DNA of 64,000 nt from Salipiger profundus (lineage in GTDB: Bacteria > Pseudomonadota > Alphaproteobacteria > Rhodobacterales > Rhodobacteraceae), in assembly GCF_001969385.1 (NCBI RefSeq), contig NZ_CP014796.1, positions 881,001-945,000 of the forward strand. Reading direction: 5' to 3'. Shown piece after piece: positions 19,112-27,381 of this stretch. The notes beneath the pieces were generated by a model. That model had not been told where the DNA came from, made no database searches, and saw only the letters and a program-made list of their open reading frames with translations. Position 1 is the first letter of the stretch, and each line of letters opens with the position of its first letter. The position numbers were made by a program, and so were the translations under genes.

Positions 19112-19438
19112 TCCTTTGCACTCAAACGGTCACGGGCGCGTGATTCCAGTGAATCGGCTGCAATGCCGATGGGGTGAATTCAAGTTGTTTTCCATCCACG
19201 GATCATGTGGATAACTCTGAGGGCCGTTTGCAGACAAACCCGAATTTTCCTTGTTTTCTTATAGCTTCGAGCCGTTGCACGAAATTTAGGCAAAAATACA
19301 AGCAATTGATTTTGCTTTGTATTTTCTCAAATCGCGCGACAAGCCCTTGAAGACATGGCCCTTTTGTAAAGCTTTCTTAACAGCAACGGCGCCGGTGCAA
19401 AACTTGCCGCAGGGGCATGTCGCCCCGCCTCCGTGCCG
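19112..19438. other. AT-rich intergenic region upstream of uvrC
   Basis: 327 bases without a gene, far more AT-rich than its surroundings. It holds two GANTC (CcrM-type) sites at 19142 and 19151, with a third just inside uvrC at 19092. A perfect DnaA-box sequence TGTGGATAA lies at 19206-19214, and an imperfect 13-bp hairpin at 19293-19325. It would contain the uvrC promoter and the end of the SDR transcript. Confidence 0.6.
19293..19325 (-). terminator. Probable terminator of the SDR gene
   Basis: AAAATACAAGCAA and TTGCTTTGTATTTT form a stem with one bulged base and a six-base loop. In minus-strand sense the 3' arm ends in a T-run. It lies about 115 bases after the stop of the folM-like gene. 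Confidence 0.4.
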
Positions 19439-20230
19439 TCACTCAACCCCAAGGACATCCGGCGTGCGCCATGCAAGGTGCTGGCCGCCGTCGATGCACA
19501 GGAGCTGCCCGGTGAAGCCGGGCGATTCGAGCAGGAATCCGAGCGCGGCAGTGATGTCGCCCGGGTTCGATCCGCGCTCGAGAATCGTTGCCGCACGCTG
19601 GTTGCCGAAGTGCTCGTCGCTCTGCCGCGCGCCCTTGAGAGTCGGACCGGGACCGATGGCATTCACCCGCACCCGCGGCGCAAGCGCCATCGCGGCGGTC
19701 TGGGTCAGCGTCCAGAGCGCCGACTTGGCGAGCGTGTAGCTCATGAACTCGGGGGTCAGCTTGCGCACGCGCTGGTCGATCATGTTGACCACAAACCCCT
19801 GCGCCAGCGGCTCGCCCATGTCGTCGCGCAGCGGCTCGGGCACCTGTGCGGCCAGCGCCTGTGTCAGCACGAAGGGCGCACGCAGGTTCGACATCATGTG
19901 CCGGTCCCAGCTTTCGCGGGTCGTGGTCTCGATGTTGTCGTAGTCGAAGATCGAGGCGTTGTTCACGAGCACGCTCAGCGGTCCGCCAAGGGCTTCGGCG
20001 GCTTGCGGCACCAGCGCCTCTGCCGCGCGCTCGTCGAGCAGGTCGGCCTGCACCACGTCCGCCGTGCGGTCCATGGCGCGGATCTCTTCCGCGACCTCGC
20101 GCGCCGCCTCCTCGGAGCCTGCGTAGTGCACCGCGACATCGTAGCCGCGCCGCGCCAGGTCCAGCGCCATCTCGCGGCCAAGCCGCTTGCCCGCGCCGGT
20201 CACCAGCGCGCGTTTCACCGCGATTGCCAT
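19439..20230 (-). CDS. SDR oxidoreductase, FolM/pteridine reductase-like
   Basis: 263 aa Rossmann-fold short-chain dehydrogenase. The cofactor loop is TGAGKRLG (residues 11-18), the TGxxKRLG form of PTR1/FolM. The usual catalytic serine is replaced by aspartate in VVNMIDQ, with Y-x3-K in SYTLAKSAL, as in pteridine reductases. IGPGPTL closes the active site. This suggests NADPH-dependent reduction of dihydromonapterin or dihydrofolate rather than a generic SDR role; the substrate is inferred. It is upstream of uvrC and downstream of the antiporter gene on the same strand. Confidence 0.85.
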   Translation of the reverse strand: MAIAVKRALVTGAGKRLGREMALDLARRGYDVAVHYAGSEEAAREVAEEIRAMDRTADVVQADLLDERAAEALVPQAAEALGGPLSVLVNNASIFDYDNIETTTRESWDRHMMSNLRAPFVLTQALAAQVPEPLRDDMGEPLAQGFVVNMIDQRVRKLTPEFMSYTLAKSALWTLTQTAAMALAPRVRVNAIGPGPTLKGARQSDEHFGNQRAATILERGSNPGDITAALGFLLESPGFTGQLLCIDGGQHLAWRTPDVLGVE

Positions 20231-20243
20231 CGCCTTCTCCCCT

Positions 20244-21197
20244 TCAGATCAGCACCGCACCAACATAGGCCACATACAGCAGCGACAAGATCACGCCCCA
20301 GACCCGGCCGAGGTCGCGGCCCCAGAACACGAAGGGCATCAGCAGCAACGACGCCCCGAGCATCACCCACAGGTCGAACCGCAGGAACTCGGGATCGACC
20401 GGCATCGGCTTGATGAAGGCGGCGATCCCGATGATCGCCAGAAGGTTGAACATGTTCGAACCGATGACGTTGCCCAGCGCCACGTCCGCCTGCTTGCGCA
20501 GGGCCGCCATGACGGTGGTCGCGAGCTCTGGCAGCGAGGTGCCGAGCGCCACGAGCGTGAGCCCGATCACCGTGTCGGGCACGCCGAACATCTTGGCGAT
20601 CTCGGTCGAACTGTCGACAAGCAGGTCCGCGCCAAGCGGCAACCCCGCGAGCCCCAGCACGAGGAAGAAGGCGATCTTCCACCACGGCATGTCCGGGTCC
20701 GCGCCCTCGGGCTCCTCGAGTTCTTCGAGCACCTCGGCCCTGCCTTCGCGCCGGTGCCGCAGCGCGTCACGTACCGAGTCGAAGAGGATCAGCGCAAGCG
20801 ACCCCAGCAGCACCACCCCGGCGATCCAATCGAAGGTTCCCCGGAACGCCAGAGCGATGAACAGTACCGAGCCCGCCAGCATGATGGCGTAGCTCTTGCG
20901 CGTGTCATGGGTCGAGGTGTGCATGACCGTGATCAGCGCCGGGATGCCCAGCACCAGCAGCACGTTCGCCGTGTTCGAGCCGACGACGTTGCCCAGCGCG
21001 ATGCCCGGCACCCCGGCCATGGCAGCCTGGATCGAGATCAGCAGTTCCGGCGCCGAGGTGCCGAAGGCAACGATGGTCAGGCTGACGATCAGCGCGGGAA
21101 TTCCCACGCGCAGGGACAGGTTCACCGCGCCTTTCACGAGCGCGTCCCCTGCCAGGAGAAGGATCACGAGGCCGAGGGCCGCGTAGACGAAGACCAT
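20244..21197 (-). CDS. Calcium/sodium antiporter (CaCA family, YrbG-like)
   Basis: 317 aa from the ATG at 21197 (AAGGGG five bases upstream; a GTG at 21203 is an alternative). About ten membrane segments are arranged as two inverted repeats. Each repeat carries the alpha-motif: FGTSAPELLISI with GNVVGSNTANVLLVLG, and LGTSLPELATTV with GNVIGSNMFNLLAIIG. A hydrophilic acidic loop (VLEELEEPEGADPDMP) separates the halves. It should exchange Ca2+ (or K+) for Na+ across the inner membrane. Its start nearly overlaps the stop of the upstream small gene, so it is probably co-transcribed with it and with the S49 peptidase gene. Confidence 0.93.
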   Translation of the reverse strand: MVFVYAALGLVILLLAGDALVKGAVNLSLRVGIPALIVSLTIVAFGTSAPELLISIQAAMAGVPGIALGNVVGSNTANVLLVLGIPALITVMHTSTHDTRKSYAIMLAGSVLFIALAFRGTFDWIAGVVLLGSLALILFDSVRDALRHRREGRAEVLEELEEPEGADPDMPWWKIAFFLVLGLAGLPLGADLLVDSSTEIAKMFGVPDTVIGLTLVALGTSLPELATTVMAALRKQADVALGNVIGSNMFNLLAIIGIAAFIKPMPVDPEFLRFDLWVMLGASLLLMPFVFWGRDLGRVWGVILSLLYVAYVGAVLI

Positions 21198-21199
21198 GG

Positions 21200-21370
21200 T
21201 CACCCCTTGTCGATCTTTTCGCAGCTGCAGGGCCCCTTACCGATCCGGTAACGACCGCAGCGCGGGCATTTCTTCTGGGCGAGCCGCTTGGCGCCCGGCA
21301 TGCGAAGCTTGCCGAACATGCCGAGCACGGCAATCACCACCAGGAATATCGCGACGATCTTGGCCAGCAC
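21200..21370 (-). CDS. Small membrane-anchored zinc-ribbon-like protein
   Basis: 56 aa from a GTG one base after the S49 peptidase stop; its own stop overlaps a possible GTG of the antiporter gene. The N-terminus is a single membrane helix (AKIVAIFLVVIAVLGMFG). The C-terminal tail has four cysteines in C-P-R-C and C-S-C pairs (KKCPRCGRYRIGKGPCSC), fitting a small zinc ribbon. Tight packing between two genes indicates it is real. The function is unknown. Confidence 0.75.
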   Translation of the reverse strand: MLAKIVAIFLVVIAVLGMFGKLRMPGAKRLAQKKCPRCGRYRIGKGPCSCEKIDKG

Positions 21371-21371
21371 G

Positions 21372-22169
21372 TCAGAGGCCGAACCGCGCGTAGGCCGCGC
21401 GTTCCTCGATGGTCTCCATCGCGTCCTGCGCGAGCGACATGCCGATGCGCGGGAAAAGGCGCTTCTTCTGCTCGTAGCGGCGGAAGCGCACCTTGTCGCC
21501 GAAGCGCGCCTTCATCACCGGCACGAGGTGCCCCACCCCATCCGCGAGACCGACCTCGCAGGCCTTCTGGCCGATCCAGACCTCACCGGTGAACAGCTCC
21601 GGGTCGTCGGCAAGCTTCTCGCCGCGCCGCGCCTTCACCTGCGCGATGAAGGTCTCGTGCAGCTGGCCAAGCAGGCGGTCGAGCCGCGCCACGTCCTCTT
21701 CGCTCTCGGGGCGGAAGGGGTCCATCATGCTCTTCGACTTGCCGGCGGTGTGGACACGGCGCTCGATTCCCTGCCGCTGCAGGAACACATGCGCCCCGAA
21801 GCCCGCCGAGATCACCCCGATCGACCCCAGGATCGAACTCGCGTCGGCATGGATCTCGTCCGCCGCGGTGGCCAGCCAGTAGCCCCCGGACGCCGCCACG
21901 TCCTCGGTGAAGGCAAAGACCGGCACCCCGGTCTCCTCCGACAGCCGCCGGATGCGGGCGGCGATCAGCGAGCTCTGCACCGGCGAGCCGCCGGGCGAGT
22001 TGATCTCGAGCGCCACCGCGTCGGGCTTGCCGCGCCGGAACGCCTTTTCCAGCAGCGGCCGCAGGCTGGCGTCGTTCATGCCAGAGCGGCCGGCGACACC
22101 GATGGCGCCCTGCATGCGGACGACCGCCACCGTCGGGCGCGATTTCACGAAGGGGATCCGTAGCTTCAT
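21372..22169 (-). CDS. S49 family peptidase (SohB/SppA-like)
   Basis: 265 aa, short single-domain form. The probable nucleophile is S94 in DVAASGGYWLA, with the general-base lysine at K144 or K146 in TAGKSKSMMD. INSPGGSP is the oxyanion region. It lacks a clear N-terminal signal anchor, so it may be cytoplasmic or peripherally membrane-bound. Family members degrade signal peptides or membrane-protein fragments. It is followed directly by the small zinc-ribbon gene and the antiporter gene. Confidence 0.88.
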   Translation of the reverse strand: MKLRIPFVKSRPTVAVVRMQGAIGVAGRSGMNDASLRPLLEKAFRRGKPDAVALEINSPGGSPVQSSLIAARIRRLSEETGVPVFAFTEDVAASGGYWLATAADEIHADASSILGSIGVISAGFGAHVFLQRQGIERRVHTAGKSKSMMDPFRPESEEDVARLDRLLGQLHETFIAQVKARRGEKLADDPELFTGEVWIGQKACEVGLADGVGHLVPVMKARFGDKVRFRRYEQKKRLFPRIGMSLAQDAMETIEERAAYARFGL

Positions 22170-22251
22170 GCGGGGTCATGTAGAGACGGCCCGATGGACA
22201 AACAAGACAGGACGCAAAAGAAGCCGCGCCCGTGACCATGCTGCGCCCGGT

Positions 22252-22308
22252 CTTCTTCTGGCCGGAAATATCCCGGGGGGAGCGCCAGCGGCGGGGGCAG
22301 AGCCCCCG
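22252..22308. repeat. GC-rich intergenic element with hairpin
   Basis: A block with TTCTTCTGGCCGGAAATATC followed by a G-run and the hairpin CGGGGGC-AGA-GCCCCCG (22292-22308), between priA and the S49 peptidase gene. It resembles intergenic elements I associate with Rhodobacteraceae genomes, but no second copy is present in this window. It may act as the priA terminator (minus strand). Confidence 0.35.
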
Positions 22309-22345
22309 GCCCGTCAGGGCACACCCGGCCCCACCCGGTCCAGGG

Positions 22346-24535
22346 TCAGAAGAAGCTCTGCGGATCGATGTCGATGGCCATGCGCAGCTCGCCCTTCAGC
22401 CGGAACTGCGCCGCCCACTCGACCAGCGCGGGCTGCAGCGCCACGCCCTTCGGCGCCTTCACCAGCAGCCGCACCCGGTGCCGCCCCCGGACCCGGGCGA
22501 TCGGTGCCGGTGCCGGCCCGTAGACCTGCGCCCCGAGGCGACGCAGCGGCGCGTCCTGCCGCGCCATCGCGTTGCCGAGGTCGAACACCTCCTGCACCTC
22601 GGTCGACGACAGGATCACCGCCGCGAGCCGTCCGTAGGGGGGCATCCCGGCGGCACGGCGTTCCTCGGCTTCCGCCTTCCAGAACCCCTCCTCGTCCCCG
22701 GACAGGATCGCGCGGATCACCGGGTGCTCGGGCTGGTAGGTCTGCAGAAGCGCCACGCCCGGCTTCTCGGCCCGCCCGGCCCGGCCCGCCACCTGCCGCA
22801 TCAGCTGAAAGGTCCGCTCGGCGGCACGCAGGTCGGAGCCCTGAAGCCCGAGATCCGCGTCGATCACGCCGACCAGCGTCAGCAGCGGAAAGTTGTGCCC
22901 CTTGGCCACCAGCTGCGTACCGATGATGATGTCGGCGCCGCCGCCGGCGATGGTCTCGATCTCGGCCTTGAGCGCCCGCGCCGAGCCGAAAAGATCCGAC
23001 GACAGCACCGCCAGCCGCGCATCGGGAAACAGCTCCGCCGCCTCTTCCGCCAGCCGCTCGACCCCGGGGCCGACCGCGGCGAGCTTGTCCTCGGCCTCGC
23101 AGGACGGACAGGCGGCGGGCTTCGGGACGGTCTCGCCGCACTGGTGGCAGACGAGCCGCTGCAGGAAGCGGTGCTCGACCATGCGGGCATCGCAATGCGG
23201 GCAGCCGATCTGGTGACCGCAGGCCCGGCAGATCGTCACGGGCGCATAGCCGCGCCGGTTGATGAACAGCATCGCCTGCTCGCCCCGCGCCATCCGCGCG
23301 GTCACCGCCGCCTGCAGCGCCGGCGAGACCCAGCGGTTCGACGGCAGGTCTTGGCCGCGCATGTCGATGGTCCGCATCTCGGGCAGCGCCGAGGCACCGA
23401 AGCGCGAGGTCAGGTCGAGCCGCGTGTATTTCCCGGCATCGGCGTTGGCCCAGCTTTCCAGCGACGGCGTGGCCGAGGCCAGCACCACCCTGCCCGAGCA
23501 GATCGAGGCCCGCAGCACCGCCATGTCGCGGGCGTTGTAGAGCACCCCCTCCTCCTGCTTGTAGGAGGTGTCGTGCTCCTCGTCGACGACGATCAGTCCG
23601 AGGTCGCGGAACGGCAGGAACAGCGACGACCGCGCCCCCACCACGAGCTGCGCCCCGCCCTGCGCGACCTGTTTCCAGACCCGCCGGCGCTCGGTCACCG
23701 TGACGCCGGAATGCCACTCGGCGGGCTTCGCGCCGAAGCGGGCCTCGACGCGGGTCAGGAACTCGGCCGTGAGCGCGATCTCGGGGAGCAGCACCAGCGC
23801 CTGCCGCCCCTGCTGCAGCGCCTCGGCCACCGCCTCGAGGTAGACCTCGGTCTTGCCCGAGCCGGTGACCCCCTTGAGCAGTGTCGTCCCGTAGCGCCCC
23901 GAGGCGACGCCCTCGCGCAGAACGCCCGCCGCTCGGGCCTGGTCCTCGGCCAGCGCCTTGCCGCCGTAGCCCGGGTCGAGCCGGGGAAAAGCGGTGTCGC
24001 GCGGGGCCTCTTCCTCGCGCACCGCGCCCTGCTTCGCCAGCCCCTTGATCACCGAGGGGGTCACGCCGGCGGTCTCGGCGAGCTCCGCCTGCGTCAGCGC
24101 GAGTCCGCCCATGTCGCTCAGGACCTCGAGCACCCGGCGCCGGGCATCGGTCATGCGTTCGGGCCCGGTGTCTCCCAGCCGGTAGATCTTGCGCATCGAC
24201 GGCGCGTCGCCGAGCCCCGGCGCCCGGGTGGCGAGCCGCAGCATCGCCGAAAGCGGGGTCAGCGTGTAGTCCCCGGCCCGCTCGAGGAACATGCGCAGCT
24301 CGTCGCGCATCGGCACCGCATCGAGCACCCGGATGACCGAGCGCACCTTGGCGTAGTCGAAATCGCCCCGCCCCGGCCCCCAGACCACGCCCAGAACCTT
24401 GCGCGGCCCCAGCGGCACCTCGACGAAGGCACCTTCGAAGCAACCACCCTCGGGGGCGCGATAGTCGAGAAGCCGGTCGAGCGGCTGCGTGGTCAGAACA
24501 GCGACCAGCGTGCCTTCGTCGTAGAAACCGTCCAT
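22346..24535 (-). CDS. priA: Primosomal protein N' (replication restart helicase PriA)
   Basis: 729 aa, full length. It has an N-terminal DNA 3'-end-binding domain, helicase motif [14 protein letters not shown], motif II VVDEEHD and a zinc-binding insert with paired cysteines ([28 protein letters not shown]). The C-terminal helicase motifs include [12 protein letters not shown] and [13 protein letters not shown]. It reloads the replisome at stalled forks. It is divergent from the transaldolase gene. Its antisense strand holds a very long open frame, which is a GC-composition effect. Confidence 0.97.
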   Translation of the reverse strand: MDGFYDEGTLVAVLTTQPLDRLLDYRAPEGGCFEGAFVEVPLGPRKVLGVVWGPGRGDFDYAKVRSVIRVLDAVPMRDELRMFLERAGDYTLTPLSAMLRLATRAPGLGDAPSMRKIYRLGDTGPERMTDARRRVLEVLSDMGGLALTQAELAETAGVTPSVIKGLAKQGAVREEEAPRDTAFPRLDPGYGGKALAEDQARAAGVLREGVASGRYGTTLLKGVTGSGKTEVYLEAVAEALQQGRQALVLLPEIALTAEFLTRVEARFGAKPAEWHSGVTVTERRRVWKQVAQGGAQLVVGARSSLFLPFRDLGLIVVDEEHDTSYKQEEGVLYNARDMAVLRASICSGRVVLASATPSLESWANADAGKYTRLDLTSRFGASALPEMRTIDMRGQDLPSNRWVSPALQAAVTARMARGEQAMLFINRRGYAPVTICRACGHQIGCPHCDARMVEHRFLQRLVCHQCGETVPKPAACPSCEAEDKLAAVGPGVERLAEEAAELFPDARLAVLSSDLFGSARALKAEIETIAGGGADIIIGTQLVAKGHNFPLLTLVGVIDADLGLQGSDLRAAERTFQLMRQVAGRAGRAEKPGVALLQTYQPEHPVIRAILSGDEEGFWKAEAEERRAAGMPPYGRLAAVILSSTEVQEVFDLGNAMARQDAPLRRLGAQVYGPAPAPIARVRGRHRVRLLVKAPKGVALQPALVEWAAQFRLKGELRMAIDIDPQSFF

Positions 24536-24640
24536 TCGAGCAGTCCGTCAGTGCTTGAGTTCCGGGACTTTCGACCCACATCCGCATGGGGTAAGACACG
24601 GGCACGCGATTGCCAAGCAAAGCCGGGAGGGCTGACGCCG

Positions 24641-25294
24641 ATGAAATTCTTCGTGGACACCGCTGATATCGAGGCAATCCGTGAACTCAACGATCTCGGT
24701 CTGCTCGACGGGGTGACGACCAACCCCTCGCTGATCGCGAAATCCGGTCGCGACATCCAAGAGGTCCTCGAGGAAATCTGCGACATGATCGACGGCCCGG
24801 TCTCGGCCGAGGTCGTGGCCACCGACTGCGAGACCATGCTCGAGGAAGGGCGAAAGTTGGCCGGCATCGCCCCGAACATCGCCGTGAAGGTGCCGATGAC
24901 ATTCGACGGCTTGCGCGCCTGTCGGTCGCTGACGCACGAGGGCAAGATGGTCAACGTGACGCTCTGCTTCACGACCAATCAGGCGCTGCTCGCAGCCAAA
25001 GCCGGTGCGACCTTCATCTCGCCCTTCGTCGGGCGTCTCGACGACATCGGAGAGGACGGCCTGAAACTCGTCTCCGACGTCCGCCAAGTCTACGACAACT
25101 ACGGCTACGAGACCCAGATCCTCGCCGCCTCGATCCGCTCGACGGCCCAGATGACCGCCTGCGCCAAGATCGGCGCCGACGTGGCCACCGCGCCGCCCGC
25201 GGTGATCAAGGCGATGGCCGACCACGAGCTCACCGACAAGGGCCTGAGCGCCTTCCTCGCGGATGCGGAGAAGGCAGGCATCAGGATCGTGTGA
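24641..25294 (+). CDS. tal: Transaldolase (short form, TalC/fructose-6-phosphate aldolase-like)
   Basis: 217 aa from the ATG at 24641 with GGGAGGG upstream. It is a TIM-barrel class I aldolase with Schiff-base lysine in NIAVKVPMT (about K86). [13 protein letters not shown] and [13 protein letters not shown] are the conserved start, and [13 protein letters not shown] contains the later active-site segment. This length fits the short transaldolase/Fsa subfamily, which moves dihydroxyacetone units between sedoheptulose-7-P and glyceraldehyde-3-P or cleaves fructose-6-P. A phenylalanine in FVGRLDDIG, not tyrosine, suggests true transaldolase; this is tentative. Confidence 0.93.
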   Translation: MKFFVDTADIEAIRELNDLGLLDGVTTNPSLIAKSGRDIQEVLEEICDMIDGPVSAEVVATDCETMLEEGRKLAGIAPNIAVKVPMTFDGLRACRSLTHEGKMVNVTLCFTTNQALLAAKAGATFISPFVGRLDDIGEDGLKLVSDVRQVYDNYGYETQILAASIRSTAQMTACAKIGADVATAPPAVIKAMADHELTDKGLSAFLADAEKAGIRIV

Positions 25295-25296
25295 CC

Positions 25297-25635
25297 ATGG
25301 GACAGGATACCCCACATTCCTTCCGGCTGGCAGAAGCCGAGATGAGCCTGCTGGACAAGCGGGCCGTCATCCTTGCCTACCAGTCCTACCAGCTCGAGAT
25401 GTGCAACATCCCGCAGGAGGTCTTCGGCGAAGAGATGGATTTCTATCTCGACTGGGCGGTGCGCGACGGCGACCAGATGTTGATCCTGTCGAAATGCCTG
25501 CACGATGTGCTGGAAGCCCTGCAGGAGATCTCGGGCCAGCAGGCCGACGAGTGGCCGGTGCTGCGCGACAGCCTTGCCGCCGCGCTGCCCGAGGATGTGT
25601 TCGGGATCGTCATGCGCTCGATCCGGCAGGGCTGA
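25297..25635 (+). CDS. Hypothetical protein downstream of transaldolase
   Basis: 112 aa from the ATG at 25297; a GTG overlapping the transaldolase stop at 25291 is the alternative. It is soluble, acidic and helical (LLDKRAVILAYQSYQLEMC; FYLDWAVRDGDQML). I do not recognise a family. The two-base gap to the transaldolase gene implies co-transcription, and a pair of strong hairpins ends the unit at 25659-25711. Confidence 0.7.
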   Translation: MGQDTPHSFRLAEAEMSLLDKRAVILAYQSYQLEMCNIPQEVFGEEMDFYLDWAVRDGDQMLILSKCLHDVLEALQEISGQQADEWPVLRDSLAAALPEDVFGIVMRSIRQG

Positions 25636-25658
25636 CGACGCCCGCCCGGCGCGACCCG

Positions 25659-25711
25659 AAGATTTTTCGTCCGAAAAATCTTTGCGAAAGGAAATTTCGG
25701 ACGAAATTTCC
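25659..25711. terminator. Paired perfect hairpins between convergent genes
   Basis: AAGATTTTTCG-TC-CGAAAAATCTT (25659-25682) and GGAAATTTCG-GA-CGAAATTTCC (25690-25711). The inner ten bases of the two hairpins (TTCGTCCGAA and TTCGGACGAA) are reverse complements of each other. The element ends two convergent transcripts and probably terminates both. It has the same format as 3455-3506. Confidence 0.65.
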
Positions 25712-25720
25712 TCCGCGGGG

Positions 25721-26563
25721 TCAGACGTTGGGCTCGCCTTGCAGGCCGAGCAGCTTGCGGAAACCGGTCCAGTAGCCGGGAAGGCGCGGCGCCTCCTGCA
25801 TCCCGGCAATCGCCTCGTCGGCCCAGCGCGGCATCTCGCGCGCGGCGAAGTCCCGCCCCCATGACAGGTAGGCCTCGGCGTGCTCCGGGCGCAGCCGGCA
25901 GGCCGAGCCCACCAGCCCGACGAGCGTTTCCGGCGGTGAATACCATTCGTCCTGGATGCCGGTGACCCGCGCCTTCATGAACGGTCCGATCAGGCGCATC
26001 AGCCGCTTCTCCGAGAACAGCAGCAGCATCCGCCCCATCTCGTCGCGCGAGTAGTGGATAAGCGGCGGGAAGGTATCGTAGAACATCGCCACGCCGTCGA
26101 CGATGGCGAAGTTGCGGATCGACGGGTGGAAGCCGATGCGCGTGTCGAAGCGGTCGGCGGCGTTCCAGAAACGCGCGATCACCTGTCCCGCGGCCTCCAT
26201 CATGGCCAGCGTCTCGTCGCGCGGCGCGACCTGCATGAGCGGCCGCATCAGCGATGCCTCGGGCAGCGCCTCCTGCACGATCACCGGCACCCGCGCGCCC
26301 TCCATCTCGAGCAGGTGGAACGCGGTTTCGGGCATCGGCACGCCGGTCTCGAGCAGCGCCGCGACGTAATCGTCATGCGCCGCGGCCAGCCGCTCGAGCA
26401 TCGCCGCGTCGTCCATGCCGCGATAGACCTTGATGACGCGGTCCGCGAAGGGCCCCTCGGCGGGGCGGAACGGCGCGCAGAAATAGCCGAGTCGCGAGAT
26501 CGGCTGGCCCTGTGCGGCCTCGTGGCGGCGGATCGTCTCGGCAAGGGCGGCAAGATCGGTCAT
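25721..26563 (-). CDS. Hypothetical protein with faint kinase-like features
   Basis: 280 aa from the ATG at 26563 (AAGGAG upstream). It is not a family I can name with confidence. The segment GFHPSIRNFAIVDGVAMFYDTFPPL is spaced like the H-x-D-x4-N...D-F catalytic region of aminoglycoside/choline kinases, but the aspartates are not where they should be, so it could be a degenerate phosphotransferase-like fold. It lies 41 bases downstream of the ParA-like gene on the same strand, probably the same transcript. Confidence 0.7.
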   Translation of the reverse strand: MTDLAALAETIRRHEAAQGQPISRLGYFCAPFRPAEGPFADRVIKVYRGMDDAAMLERLAAAHDDYVAALLETGVPMPETAFHLLEMEGARVPVIVQEALPEASLMRPLMQVAPRDETLAMMEAAGQVIARFWNAADRFDTRIGFHPSIRNFAIVDGVAMFYDTFPPLIHYSRDEMGRMLLLFSEKRLMRLIGPFMKARVTGIQDEWYSPPETLVGLVGSACRLRPEHAEAYLSWGRDFAAREMPRWADEAIAGMQEAPRLPGYWTGFRKLLGLQGEPNV

Positions 26564-26604
26564 GGGCACTCCTTTTCCGCGCAACGCGGAGATCGTGCCC
26601 CCGT

Positions 26605-27246
26605 TTACCCCGATGCCAGCAGTTGCGCCACCTCCGAGGACAGCGCGTCGACCTCCTCGCGGGCCGGGGTCTTGCGGCCCTCCGCCGCGCTCAGCCCATG
26701 CCCGAACGCTTCGGCGTAGCCCACCCGGTTGGCAAGCTGCGCTGCGGCGATGCGCGCCTGCATCTTCTGCGCGGCGCCCGAGATCTCGCCCGAGAGCCGT
26801 GTGCCCGGCCGGGTGCGGTTCATAACCATGAGCACCTCGCGGTTCTCGCGCCGCGCGAGATCCAGCACGCTTTCGGTGGCCCAGAGGTCGAGATGGCTCA
26901 TCGACACCGGCACCAGCACCAGGTCCGCCGCCCGGAGCGCCGGACGCAGGTCGCTGTCGGCCTTGGGCGGCGTGTCGACGATCACCACGTCGAACCGGTC
27001 GGCGAGCTTGCGGCACTCGTAGGTGATGCCCCAGGCCGACGAGGTCGCGAACTCGAACCCCTCGATCGCCTCGGGCTGCTGATCGATGCGGGTCATGAAC
27101 CATCGCCCGAGACTGCCCTGCGGGTCCGTGTCGATCAGCGCGACCGTCTGGCCGAGCCTGCGTAGTCCCACCGCGAGATTGGCCGAAAGCGTGGTCTTGC
27201 CCGATCCGCCCTTCTGCTGCGCAACGGTAATGACCGATCCGCCCAT
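26605..27246 (-). CDS. Orphan ParA/MinD-like ATPase
   Basis: 213 aa from the ATG at 27246 (AAGGGGGG upstream). It has a deviant Walker A KGGSGKTT with the signature lysine (residues 12-19), Walker A' LIDTDPQGS and Walker B VVIVDTPPK. No ParB gene is adjacent and no N-terminal DNA-binding domain is present, so it is not a canonical plasmid or chromosome ParA. Such orphan ParAs position chemoreceptors, carboxysomes or other cargo. Its divergent promoter with the outer-membrane-like gene carries an exact CtrA box. Confidence 0.88.
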   Translation of the reverse strand: MGGSVITVAQQKGGSGKTTLSANLAVGLRRLGQTVALIDTDPQGSLGRWFMTRIDQQPEAIEGFEFATSSAWGITYECRKLADRFDVVIVDTPPKADSDLRPALRAADLVLVPVSMSHLDLWATESVLDLARRENREVLMVMNRTRPGTRLSGEISGAAQKMQARIAAAQLANRVGYAEAFGHGLSAAEGRKTPAREEVDALSSEVAQLLASG

Positions 27247-27325
27247 GCTGCCCCCCTTCCAGGTCACGTTTACATGACATTTGGCACCTGCAGCATAATC
27301 GCTTCCCGCGCCCCGTCCAGTGCGC

Positions 27326-27340
27326 TTAACCGCGCGTTAA
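27326..27340. promoter_or_regulatory. Exact CtrA box (TTAA-N7-TTAA)
   Basis: TTAACCGCGCGTTAA, followed by CC, also matches the extended TTAAC half-site. It sits 80 bases before the ParA-like start and 42 bases before the divergent barrel-protein start, so it could serve either or both. Confidence 0.6.
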
Positions 27341-27381
27341 CCACTCTCTCCGACGCTGGGGCGGAAGGAAGGGAGGGCCCG

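Noticed and set aside
19112..19438. Chromosomal replication origin
   Set aside because: Only one exact DnaA box, no dnaA, hemE, parAB or gid genes nearby. The features fit a regulated promoter better.
22232..24600. Very long open frames antisense to priA, running plus-strand through its whole length
   Set aside because: They have arginine/proline/histidine-rich shadow composition and no motifs or ribosome sites, while the minus strand encodes a complete PriA with all helicase and zinc motifs. High-GC third positions keep the antisense frame open.
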